DNA of 64,000 nt from Enterococcus alcedinis (lineage in GTDB: Bacteria; Bacillota; Bacilli; Lactobacillales; Enterococcaceae): NCBI RefSeq assembly GCF_014635985.1, contig NZ_BMDT01000002.1, positions 273,079 to 337,078 on the forward strand, read 5' to 3'. A program made the translations under genes and the position numbers. Shown piece by piece: positions 1 to 7,368 of this stretch. The notes beneath the pieces are model-generated. The model saw only the letters and a program-made list of their open reading frames with translations. It was not told the DNA's origin and searched no databases. Each line of letters opens with the position of its first letter. Position 1 is the stretch's first letter.

Positions 1-758
1 AAGTACAATGCTTGGAAATATTTTCTGTTTTTAACTTCTGTTGGTAAATAACCAGCTTTAATTAATTTTTCACGCCAATCATGAATTTCAGCAGCTGTCA
101 CTTTTAAGGCGATATGGTGAACAGCACCAATTCCCATTCGGCCACGTCCACGTGTTTTTTTATTCAATTCAATCACGCCACCTAAATCATCGCTGACTTT
201 TAATTGAATAAACTCTTCATCTTCATCGATTTTTTCATAACCCATGATATTGGTCAATAAGTCGAGTGTTTTATCCGGTTCTCCTGAGTAAAGTGCGGCA
301 TTATGAATACCGATAAACGCATTTTCTTTTTTAACGCCATTGTATTCCCAAGACATTTCAGACCCGTAGTCGCCTTCAATAAATTCTAACTCCAACCCAT
401 CTGGATCTCTAAAACCAATCCGGCGTTTATTAAAACGTGTGTATTCAAAATAAGGAATATCAAACTGTCTAAAACGGTCGCGCCAAAAGTCAAAACTATC
501 CGGTGCGATTGCGTAACTTGCGACACCAACTTGCCCGTCACCTATTCTACCTTCTACCGCGTCCGTCCAAGGAAAAGTTGTCACCAAACCAGTACTTGCA
601 TCAGTATTTCCATAGTATAGGTGGTAATTTTCTTTATCATCAAAGTTTAATGTTTTTTTGACTAAACGTAATCCTAAAAAGCCTGCATAAAAGTCCGCAT
701 TACGTTGTGCGTGACCTACGATTGATGAAATATGATGAATCCCTGTTGTTTTTAACAT
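1..758 (-). CDS. Ring-cleaving dioxygenase, VOC family (3' end cut off)
   Basis: The gene starts at an ATG preceded by GGAGG and runs off the left edge, so only about the first 252 codons are present. The protein opens with a GIHHISSIVGHAQRN-type vicinal-oxygen-chelate module, has a second module around residue 140 (IHNAALYSG) and another metal-ligand-like motif (VHHIALKV) near the end. This is the layout of glyoxalase-fold extradiol dioxygenases of the Bacillus MhqO/LinE-like family, which detoxify quinones or hydroquinones using a bound metal. It is cytosolic, with no signal peptide. A dyad lies directly upstream and suggests thiol-stress or MarR-type control. The family is clear; the substrate is not. 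Confidence 0.8.
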   Translation of the reverse strand, partial: MLKTTGIHHISSIVGHAQRNADFYAGFLGLRLVKKTLNFDDKENYHLYYGNTDASTGLVTTFPWTDAVEGRIGDGQVGVASYAIAPDSFDFWRDRFRQFDIPYFEYTRFNKRRIGFRDPDGLELEFIEGDYGSEMSWEYNGVKKENAFIGIHNAALYSGEPDKTLDLLTNIMGYEKIDEDEEFIQLKVSDDLGGVIELNKKTRGRGRMGIGAVHHIALKVTAAEIHDWREKLIKAGYLPTEVKNRKYFQALY

Positions 759-780
759 ATTGTTTCCTCCGTTTCTCTAT

Positions 781-800
781 ATTCGTATATTATTACGAAT
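781..800. promoter_or_regulatory. Inverted repeat upstream of the dioxygenase gene
   Basis: ATTCGTA and TACGAAT are perfect 7-bp inverted arms separated by 6 bp, about 25 bp upstream of the dioxygenase start. A second short dyad (CGAATTCG) touches it. The size and position fit a dimeric MarR/DUF24-type repressor site. Bacillus mhq-type dioxygenase genes are known to be under such repressors, but no regulator gene is visible here. Confidence 0.45.
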
Positions 801-836
801 TCGAAAGGTATTCAACAAATATGCTCACACTGTATA

Positions 837-1283
837 TCATCGCTGTTTTTCCATCAAAAAATTAATAAAAGACACGCCTCTAACTTGGACTTCATTTTGC
901 TGCACCACTTGATATCCTTGACTTTCGAAGAAGGGACGTGCGGTGATCGAAGCTGCAACCGTCAATTTTTCACCTTTATGCATCAATTCGAGTTGACGCA
1001 AAAGTTCTTTGGCAATTCCTTGTCGCTGAAAAGCATGATGGACAAAGAAATAGTCGATATAGCCATCCGTCGTTATATCGGAAAATCCGACAATTTGCTG
1101 ATTCAGTATCGCTAACTTGCCCATTTTTTGGTGCATGTCTTGCTCCCAACGTTCTTCATCAATCGCAGACCACGTCGTCACTTGCTCAAGTGAATAGTCC
1201 GCCTGATTCACAATTTGAATCGTTTGTTTAATTAACTGTAACACTACTTGTTGATGCTTCTTTGTATAGTTTATAATCTCCAT
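837..1283 (-). CDS. GNAT family N-acetyltransferase
   Basis: This is a 148-residue single-domain GNAT acetyltransferase. The acetyl-CoA pyrophosphate loop is visible as QRQGIAKELL around residues 86-95, followed by the typical C-terminal strand ending in a bulged aromatic region (FFESQGYQVV). The length is normal for the family. It would transfer acetyl from acetyl-CoA to a small amine or protein N-terminus in the cytosol; the substrate cannot be read from sequence. It stands alone between the dioxygenase and the toxin-antitoxin pair, all on the same strand. Confidence 0.8.
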   Translation of the reverse strand: MEIINYTKKHQQVVLQLIKQTIQIVNQADYSLEQVTTWSAIDEERWEQDMHQKMGKLAILNQQIVGFSDITTDGYIDYFFVHHAFQRQGIAKELLRQLELMHKGEKLTVAASITARPFFESQGYQVVQQNEVQVRGVSFINFLMEKQR

Positions 1284-1400
1284 CTTTTTCCCTCTACATG
1301 ACTTGTATTCTTATTCTACCATTCTATCCTTTAATTCGAATTTATTTTGCCTCGAGTTCGCTCTTTTTTCACAAGGTTTTCTCATTTTTCAGCAAAGAGA

Positions 1401-1426
1401 GGGGCCGTGACATCCGTCACAGCCCC
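1401..1426 (-). terminator. Hairpin downstream of the toxin gene
   Basis: GGGGC-x-GTGAC and GTCAC-x-GCCCC pair with one internal mismatch around a 4-nt loop, 20 bp after the toxin stop. The tail on the minus strand is only pyrimidine-rich (TCTCTTT), so this is a reasonable but not textbook intrinsic terminator. Confidence 0.55.
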
Positions 1427-1444
1427 TTTCCTACTCTTTATTAA

Positions 1445-1714
1445 CTATCCTTCATAAATTGTTTCGCGTTTACCTGCTTTGATAACAAGAACTAGAGCAT
1501 AATCATCATGAATATCACATATCAATCGATATTTTCCTACTCGATATCGCCACAATCCACTTTTCTCAGCAGTTAGACCTTTTCCAGTCCAACGAGGATT
1601 CTCACAACCTTCGATATTTTTATTCAACCAAAGTAAAATTTGTTTTCGAATGGGAGTGTCTAACTTCAAAAATTCTTTTTGTGCGTTTTTATCAAATTCA
1701 ACGTGATATTTCAT
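1445..1714 (-). CDS. RelE/ParE-family toxin
   Basis: This 89-residue protein has the RelE fold signature: an N-terminal strand MKYHVEFDKNAQKEF, a helix with LDTPIRKQI, and the C-terminal basic strands WRYRVGKYRLICDI...VIKAGKRETIY. RelE-type toxins cleave mRNA at the ribosome, and the antitoxin blocks the active face. Its start overlaps the antitoxin stop by 4 bp (ATGA), so the two genes are translationally coupled. The C-terminal basic/aromatic residues (R.GKYR, K.R..IY) expected for RNase activity are present. It ends just before a hairpin. Confidence 0.85.
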   Translation of the reverse strand: MKYHVEFDKNAQKEFLKLDTPIRKQILLWLNKNIEGCENPRWTGKGLTAEKSGLWRYRVGKYRLICDIHDDYALVLVIKAGKRETIYEG

Positions 1715-1926
1715 AAACCTTCAGCCTTCATCATATCTTGAAGAGAGACAGATTCACCGGATAAATTTCTTAAAGCTTCAGATCCTGCTTGCAAATCTAA
1801 AAAATCTTCAATTTTTTCTGTTAGCGCTTGTTTCATTAATGTTGATAAGGGTTGACCCGTTAGTTCAGCATAACTTTGAAAAAGTGCTTCTTCTTGCTTG
1901 TTTAATCTTATTGTAGTAACACTCAT
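1711..1926 (-). CDS. RelB-family antitoxin (ribbon-helix-helix)
   Basis: This 71-residue protein begins MSVTTIRLNKQEEALF, a ribbon-helix-helix DNA-binding strand-helix start. It is followed by a helix (GQPLSTLMKQALTEKIEDF) and an acidic C-terminal tail that would wrap the toxin. An upstream in-frame ATG would add 17 residues, but the ATG used here has AGGAGG at the right distance and matches family starts. The gene lies immediately upstream of, and overlaps, the toxin gene. Such antitoxins normally repress their own promoter together with the toxin, and a dyad lies 35 bp upstream. Confidence 0.85.
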   Translation of the reverse strand: MSVTTIRLNKQEEALFQSYAELTGQPLSTLMKQALTEKIEDFLDLQAGSEALRNLSGESVSLQDMMKAEGL

Positions 1927-1960
1927 CTTATTCGCCTCCTCAACTATATACGTTAATTGT

Positions 1961-1973
1961 ATTACAATGTAAT
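1961..1973. promoter_or_regulatory. Probable toxin-antitoxin operator dyad
   Basis: ATTACA-A-TGTAAT is a perfect 13-bp dyad, 35 bp upstream of the antitoxin start in an AT-rich promoter-like stretch. Autorepression by the ribbon-helix-helix antitoxin would be expected here. This is a position-based inference. Confidence 0.4.
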
Positions 1974-2133
1974 GCACAAATCAAGTTTTAGCTAGGAGTT
2001 TTTTTTATGAAATAATAAAAACTTAAAGAACATTTCTAAATTCTAAAGCTTCAAACCTTGCAATAAAATCACCTAGGTAATCATGACAGCAAAACCCGCA
2101 CGCACAAAACACCTTCAGGCAGCTTGACTGCGC

Positions 2134-2751
2134 TTAAAATAACTCTTCTTTCAAAAAGACACTATCTGCCTCCGTAATTTCACGGATGACTTTACAAGGA
2201 ACACCTGCGGCAAAAACATTATCGGGAATGTCTTTTGTCACCACACTACCGGCGCCAATCACGACATCGTTGCCAATGGTGACACCCGGACAAACGGTCA
2301 CATTGGCACCAAACCAACAATTATTACCAATCTTAACGGGTTTTGCATAACATTTTTTCGGCTCTTCCGCACCTGGTACATTCACGCCTAGTCGTTCACT
2401 GGCGACAAGTGGATGAATCGGTGTGACGATTGTAACATTTGGACCAAAACTGCAATTGTCACCTATGAATACTTCCGCATCATCTTGAACGGTAAAATTA
2501 AAGTTGGCAAAAAATTGATTACCAATTGTTGTGTGCGTACCATAATGGATATAAATCGGGCCTTGAAAAAAGGAAGCCTCGCCAACTGCTTTAAAAATAT
2601 CTTGGATAATCGTTTGGCGTTCTTCCGTCTCATCTTCTAAAATTTGATTGTAACGGATACATAAGTTATGCGTTTTCAATTTTATTTTCCTTAATTCGGC
2701 GTCACCTGGATTATACATTTTCCCTGCTAGTAAAAGCTGCTCTTCGTTCAT
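2134..2751 (-). CDS. Sugar O-acetyltransferase (maltose/galactoside acetyltransferase type)
   Basis: This is a 205-residue left-handed beta-helix acetyltransferase. Residues 1-55 form the Mac domain (LAGKMYNPGDAELRK), and residues 70-190 carry hexapeptide repeats (IGDNCSFGPNVTIVTP, IGNNCWFGANVTVCPG, IGNDVVIGAGSVVTKDIP) with the catalytic His in TPIHPL. Length and order match LacA/Maa. These trimeric enzymes acetylate hexoses that cannot be metabolised so that they can leave the cell. It is monocistronic, and a terminator separates it from the upstream deaminase gene. Confidence 0.9.
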   Translation of the reverse strand: MNEEQLLLAGKMYNPGDAELRKIKLKTHNLCIRYNQILEDETEERQTIIQDIFKAVGEASFFQGPIYIHYGTHTTIGNQFFANFNFTVQDDAEVFIGDNCSFGPNVTIVTPIHPLVASERLGVNVPGAEEPKKCYAKPVKIGNNCWFGANVTVCPGVTIGNDVVIGAGSVVTKDIPDNVFAAGVPCKVIREITEADSVFLKEELF

Positions 2752-2813
2752 TCAATCCCTGCTTTCGTTTACGTTTTGTTTCATTTATTATACGCATCTT
2801 TTCATCAATACGC

Positions 2814-2853
2814 AAAAAGAGATTCGGTGGATCAGGCCACCGAATCTCTTTTT
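2814..2853 (-). terminator. Intrinsic terminator of the AllFGH-like operon
   Basis: A perfect stem of about 17 bp (AAAAAGAGATTCGGTGG paired with its complement) around a 6-nt loop begins next to the deaminase stop codon. It runs into a T-tract on the minus strand. It marks the end of the operon that starts at the AllH-like gene. Confidence 0.85.
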
Positions 2854-2854
2854 A

Positions 2855-3322
2855 TTATTCTGGATTTAAGTCTTTAAATTCTTGCCATAACGCATCACAT
2901 TCTGGACGTTCTCCGATAGCTTCCATATCGAAAGCCTTTGGATCACTGCCGTCGAGATAATTACGCAAGTGCATATCTGAAAACCCGTGGACTGCGGCAT
3001 CATCGCGTGTGCTACTATAGTAAACTTTCTTAATATTGGCCCACATCATCACGCCGACACACATCGGACATGGTTCGCAAGTGGCATACACTTCACAATC
3101 GGATAAATCCATCGTGCCTAATTTCTTACACGCTTCACGAACAGCCACCATTTCTGCGTGAGCGGATGGATCAGTGTCACGCATCATCGTGTTACCAACG
3201 GCTGCAACGACTTCACCATTACGAACAATCGTTGCGCCAAATGGTCCGCCATCTTTGCGTTTCATGCCCTCAATTGTGGCTTTGGCTGCTAAATCAAAGT
3301 ATTTATTCATTTCTGTACTCAT
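2855..3322 (-). CDS. CDA-fold nucleoside/guanine deaminase
   Basis: This 155-residue protein has the zinc deaminase motifs HAE (within DPSAHAEMVAVREA, about residue 55) and PCxxC (CEPCPMCVG, about residue 85). Its size and overall pattern match the GuaD/tRNA-adenosine-deaminase superfamily. The ATG chosen has GGAG 9 nt upstream; a longer in-frame start would run back towards the preceding gene. It is the last gene of the operon, 20 bp after the NCS1 permease. Deamination of a nucleobase or similar cyclic amidine is the expected chemistry. Guanine is the best-known substrate in this subfamily, but specificity cannot be fixed here. Confidence 0.8.
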   Translation of the reverse strand: MSTEMNKYFDLAAKATIEGMKRKDGGPFGATIVRNGEVVAAVGNTMMRDTDPSAHAEMVAVREACKKLGTMDLSDCEVYATCEPCPMCVGVMMWANIKKVYYSSTRDDAAVHGFSDMHLRNYLDGSDPKAFDMEAIGERPECDALWQEFKDLNPE

Positions 3323-3342
3323 GGTTAAACGCTCCTCTTTTT

Positions 3343-4791
3343 TTATTTTTGATTGTCGATCAGATTCCATACGGTATATAACACAAATGAACTAATTAAA
3401 CCGGAGAAGAAGGCGAAATCATTGATTGCTTTTAAGAGTGGAACTTGTGGGAAAAAGGCACCAATCATTGATAAGGTAAAGCTGATCGCTAGCACGATAA
3501 CCGCGCGTGTATTGTAGTCACGGCTTTGGGTACTTCCTTCAGCGGCGTAAATTTCTTGTAAGTTGAGTTGGCCTTTTTTATTAATAAAGAAATCAGAAAT
3601 CATAATACCCGCAATTGGACCAAACATCGAACCAATGAAACTATAGAATAAGAACAAGTGATTAATTATTTTCCACGGTAAGATGAACACCCCTAGTAAT
3701 CCAGTCAAGATACCGCCTGTTTTAACCGTGAAGAGTTTCGGTGCTAGAGCCGTTAGTTGTAAACCTGCCGGGAATAAGTTTCCGAAGACCACAAAAGCTG
3801 TGGCACCTAAGTTTAATGCCATAATTAAAACAATGACTGCTAAACTTGAATCCATTTGGTTAATCGCCATCACGATATCGAAGTTTTGCATTTCAGGAAA
3901 GGCAATCGCGGTTCCAGCAAACAAACTGACACACGTAATTGCAAATAAAATATAAGATAAGATAAATCCAAGTGGTAAGCCAATTGCCATGGACTTAATG
4001 TCTTTGGCTTTTTGTGTAAAGTCTCCCATATTAACAATTGGACCTGCCCAGTTTGACACAAGCGCGCTGACACAAGCAATAAATAACGCAGCACTAAATT
4101 GATGATTCTCTGGTGAATAACTCATTACGTTGCCAATGCCACCTGCCGTATTGATCGCCCATGCTGCAGCGCCAATAATAAAGATGTAGACAACTGGTGA
4201 GGCATACGTGCCTAATTTATCAATCACTTTTGTCCCACCCATGAAAAGTCCGACAGTAATGACCCAAACGAGGACAAAACTCAATGCCGTGTAAAGCGGC
4301 AAACCTAAAATATTGGCATCTCCACCAATTGTCATGTAGCCTGGGATAATTCTTGAGAAAATCACATCCATCGCTTTGGCAGTCACCACACTTTGCGTTC
4401 CAAAGAAAACGACCCCTGCGATCAATCCTCTAGCTAATGCTGGAATGATCGAGCCTTTTGTCCCAAAAACAGAACGTAAAACCATCGTAAACGGAATGCC
4501 GTATTTAGCAGAAGCCACCCCGTTAATCACATAAAACGTTGAAACAATCAATGCCGAAGTCATCACAGCGGCTAACACTTGTTTGGAATTTAAGCCTAAA
4601 ACGAAAAATCCGGCGACGGTCATATACGATAGGATATTGTGGACTGATCCCATCCATAACGTTGTAAATTCCATCACGCCCCAATTACGTTCCTCGGCTT
4701 GTTTCGGGCGTAGTTCTTCGGCCACTGATGAAAAATCAATCAATTCTTCTTTTGGTGGCTCCCCTTGAATTGGTTCGAACACTTTTTCCAT
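3343..4791 (-). CDS. NCS1-family nucleobase/hydantoin/allantoin permease
   Basis: This 482-residue membrane protein has about 12 hydrophobic segments. After a charged N-terminus comes the NCS1 signature region (WGVMEFTTLWMGSVHNI, about residues 37-53), then FTMVLRSVFG and WAGPIVNMGDFTQKAKD in the middle. This fits the Mhp1/PucI/CodB family of sodium- or proton-coupled importers for purines, pyrimidines, allantoin or hydantoins. It lies between the ankyrin-TPR gene (5 bp upstream) and the deaminase, which suggests that it imports the compound the operon degrades. The GAGG ribosome-binding site is well placed. The exact substrate is unknown. Confidence 0.85.
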   Translation of the reverse strand: MEKVFEPIQGEPPKEELIDFSSVAEELRPKQAEERNWGVMEFTTLWMGSVHNILSYMTVAGFFVLGLNSKQVLAAVMTSALIVSTFYVINGVASAKYGIPFTMVLRSVFGTKGSIIPALARGLIAGVVFFGTQSVVTAKAMDVIFSRIIPGYMTIGGDANILGLPLYTALSFVLVWVITVGLFMGGTKVIDKLGTYASPVVYIFIIGAAAWAINTAGGIGNVMSYSPENHQFSAALFIACVSALVSNWAGPIVNMGDFTQKAKDIKSMAIGLPLGFILSYILFAITCVSLFAGTAIAFPEMQNFDIVMAINQMDSSLAVIVLIMALNLGATAFVVFGNLFPAGLQLTALAPKLFTVKTGGILTGLLGVFILPWKIINHLFLFYSFIGSMFGPIAGIMISDFFINKKGQLNLQEIYAAEGSTQSRDYNTRAVIVLAISFTLSMIGAFFPQVPLLKAINDFAFFSGLISSFVLYTVWNLIDNQK

Positions 4792-4796
4792 TTTCT

Positions 4797-5936
4797 TTAC
4801 CTCTTCCTTTCAATCAAATCCTTTGATTGTTGCGCATGTTCGCCGTATAACGGATTCTTTGGTTGAATGCGTTGCGCTTCAATCATCGTGTCATAAGCGG
4901 CTTGATGCATGGCTAGGCTACGGTAGCTATTGGCTTTGTGGAATAAATAATCCACACGAGTCGGGTCAGCTGCAAGTAACTGGTCCATGATGGCGATTGC
5001 TTCTTCATGTGCCCCAATTTCTCTTAAAAAGTTCGAATAATGGTAACGATAAAACGTTTTGTTGATTGATTGGTCAATTCCTTGTTCAAAATAATGACGC
5101 GCTTGGTCGCGATTCCCCTGACGTTTGGCTAAATTCGCTAAGTAATAAGAAAATTCAATGTCTTGTTCGAGGCCCTTTTGATAATAAAAAGTGGCACTAT
5201 CATCACTACCGAGCGCTTCATAGGCATATCCTAGGTAATACCACACCCCTAAGTTTCCTGGCATTTGACTTAGTTGCGCGATAGCTGTCGTGATTTTCCC
5301 TTCACGTAACAATTGACGAATCACGGTAAAAACATCTTCACGCCCCTTTTCTTTTAGAATCGTTGTAATTTTTTGATGCCCTAATTGTTCGGCATAATCG
5401 ATCGAACTCATTTGAAAATCATCGGTCATTGACGCATCGGCTTGATAATCTAGTAATGCCAAAATGACGTCTTGGTAAAGAAATCCCTCATCACCTAAAA
5501 TGACTGCTTCTAATAAGGGTGTCCAACTTAAACGATTCTTTTCATCTGGCGGCACACCCGCTGCTAATGCCGATTCCACGACGGGTAAGAAGCCTTTTTC
5601 AGCAGAAGGATGTAAAGCCGTTCCACCAAAGCGATTGACTTGTGCCAGTTCAGGTGAGAATGGCAACATCAATTCAAAGACGGCTTTAAAACCATTGGCC
5701 GCCGCTGCAATAAAGGGCGATAATTGCGTCTGATCTCTTTGGCTTGGTCGATAGCCTTTACCTAATAAATAAGCGACCACGGCTACTTGGTTATGCATCA
5801 CCGCTACATGAAGCGGTGATTGCCCTTGCTCGTTGACCAGTTCTAAATCCCAATCAATGATTTGTTCGAATGTTTGTAAAATCTCACTCGTCGATTTGTT
5901 CGTTAATATTTCAAAAATGAATGCATCCTTTGCCAT
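4797..5936 (-). CDS. Ankyrin-repeat plus TPR protein
   Basis: This 379-residue soluble protein is all repeats. Residues 35-195 hold four to five ankyrin repeats (QSPLHVAVMHNQVAVVAYLL, GGTALHPSAEKGFLPVVESAL, WTPLLEAVILGD). Residues 205-375 hold TPR-like helical pairs (WYYLGYAYEALGSDDSATFY and following). No catalytic domain, signal peptide or membrane segment is seen. A GTG codon directly precedes the ATG used; GAGG is better spaced for the ATG. It sits inside the AllFGH-like operon, 10 bp after the AllG homologue, so a scaffolding or assembly role for the neighbouring enzymes is a fair guess. No function can be assigned from sequence. Confidence 0.75.
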   Translation of the reverse strand: MAKDAFIFEILTNKSTSEILQTFEQIIDWDLELVNEQGQSPLHVAVMHNQVAVVAYLLGKGYRPSQRDQTQLSPFIAAAANGFKAVFELMLPFSPELAQVNRFGGTALHPSAEKGFLPVVESALAAGVPPDEKNRLSWTPLLEAVILGDEGFLYQDVILALLDYQADASMTDDFQMSSIDYAEQLGHQKITTILKEKGREDVFTVIRQLLREGKITTAIAQLSQMPGNLGVWYYLGYAYEALGSDDSATFYYQKGLEQDIEFSYYLANLAKRQGNRDQARHYFEQGIDQSINKTFYRYHYSNFLREIGAHEEAIAIMDQLLAADPTRVDYLFHKANSYRSLAMHQAAYDTMIEAQRIQPKNPLYGEHAQQSKDLIERKR

Positions 5937-5946
5937 CACTCTCGCC

Positions 5947-7368
5947 TCACTTAAATTTTTTACTAAATGCGATGATTGCTTTCACAAACGCTTCGTATGG
6001 TGGATACGTAATACCGGCACCAATCATACCAATCCCTGCTTCTTTGTGTGCAATTGCTGTGTTAATCACAGGTAGCGTATTTCTTTGAATGACTTTGATA
6101 ATGTCAATCCCACTTGGTAAGCCCATAAAATTGAGCGCTGGAATCGTAATATTTGGGTTTTGCCCAGTCGTAATTTCTTCCATCGATTGCGTATAATCCA
6201 GCGCATCGGCGACTGTTCCACCAACGAGCGCCACAATTGCGGGTGCCGCTGCCATTGCAAAACCACCTAAACCAAATGTCTCAGTAATCGCACTATCCCC
6301 AATATCTAAACCAGAGTCTTCTTCGGTATAGCCGGCAAACATTGGGCCAATGACTTTTTGCGAAGGACCGACAAACCAATCGGTTGCGCCCATACTTGCT
6401 AAGCGAATCCCAAATTCCGTTCCATTACGCGCCATTGTCGTGACGATTGAACTATATTCTTCTACGCCGACTGCCGCATCTAAAGCCGCTTTACAAAAGG
6501 CCATCCATGTCGGACCTGAGAAATAGTCACTACTTGCAATAAAATCAAAGACTTCTTTTTGATCCGCAACTGAAAAGCTCGTTTGAATGATCCCTGGCGT
6601 TAGTGCTTGAATTAAAAGGACCGTTCCGGCAACGTTACGGTTATGCAATTCATCGCCCATATGCACCGCTTGCGCTGCTAATAGACGTAAATCAATGCCT
6701 CCTTCAATAAAAGTCATCGCTTCGGCTAACATCGGGCCAAAGACATCACGCATCCAAATTAGACGGTCAATAACCGATTGATCATTGGCACCCATGCGTA
6801 AAATTTTCGAAAGTTGTTCACTTAAGTTGGTGTAAGACACGTTACCATACGTTTTGTTTTCAACGATATGCATATACATCGATGCCGAAGTCACTCCGGC
6901 CATTGAACCGACTGCTTGGTGTTCATGACAAGGACTAAATTCGATTTCACCCGCTTCAATCACCGCACGAGCACCTTCTAAGGTATCCGCAAAACCTTCA
7001 AAAACAACCGCTCCTAAAACAGCGCCTTGCATTGGACCATTCATGTTTTCCCATTTAATTGGTGGACCTGCGTGTAAGATCAAGTTCTTCTTCATGCCAG
7101 GCACGACATCAAGTGCACGACCGTAACCGGTTAAATAAATACTAGCAGATGTCACTCGTTCAAAGACTCGCTCGTTAGCTTCCGCGATTTTCGCGGCATT
7201 TTCTGGTTGTTCCAATACTTTTAATGCCTCTAAAACCGCTTCATTTCCATAACCTGGTGGCATCCAGTCGAGTTGTTGACTATGACCGCCTTGTGCTTCA
7301 ATATCTTGCGTAAAAGCTTCCATTCCTACGTTAATTACGTTTAATTCTGATTGAAATAATGCGTTCAT
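5947..7368 (-). CDS. allG: AllG/YlbE homologue (DUF1116), oxamate carbamoyltransferase-type subunit
   Basis: This 473-residue protein matches the DUF1116 family by content and length (E. coli YlbE, now AllG). Recognisable stretches are LDWMPPGYGNEAVLEAL near residue 40, HAGPPIKWENMNGPMQGA near 100 and SPCHEHQAVGSMAGVTSAS near 150. In E. coli, AllF, AllG and AllH together catalyse carbamoyl transfer (oxamate/carbamoyl phosphate) at the end of anaerobic allantoin breakdown. Here its ATG overlaps the AllF stop by 4 bp, as in a coupled complex. The true substrate may differ, because no allantoin genes are in the window. Confidence 0.85.
   Translation of the reverse strand: MNALFQSELNVINVGMEAFTQDIEAQGGHSQQLDWMPPGYGNEAVLEALKVLEQPENAAKIAEANERVFERVTSASIYLTGYGRALDVVPGMKKNLILHAGPPIKWENMNGPMQGAVLGAVVFEGFADTLEGARAVIEAGEIEFSPCHEHQAVGSMAGVTSASMYMHIVENKTYGNVSYTNLSEQLSKILRMGANDQSVIDRLIWMRDVFGPMLAEAMTFIEGGIDLRLLAAQAVHMGDELHNRNVAGTVLLIQALTPGIIQTSFSVADQKEVFDFIASSDYFSGPTWMAFCKAALDAAVGVEEYSSIVTTMARNGTEFGIRLASMGATDWFVGPSQKVIGPMFAGYTEEDSGLDIGDSAITETFGLGGFAMAAAPAIVALVGGTVADALDYTQSMEEITTGQNPNITIPALNFMGLPSGIDIIKVIQRNTLPVINTAIAHKEAGIGMIGAGITYPPYEAFVKAIIAFSKKFK

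Noticed and set aside
837-1283. GNAT as third component of the RelBE-type toxin-antitoxin locus (DUF1778-GNAT type)
   Set aside because: It is separated by a terminator-like hairpin and 160 bp, and lacks the toxin-GNAT neighbour order; the RelE/RelB pair is self-sufficient.
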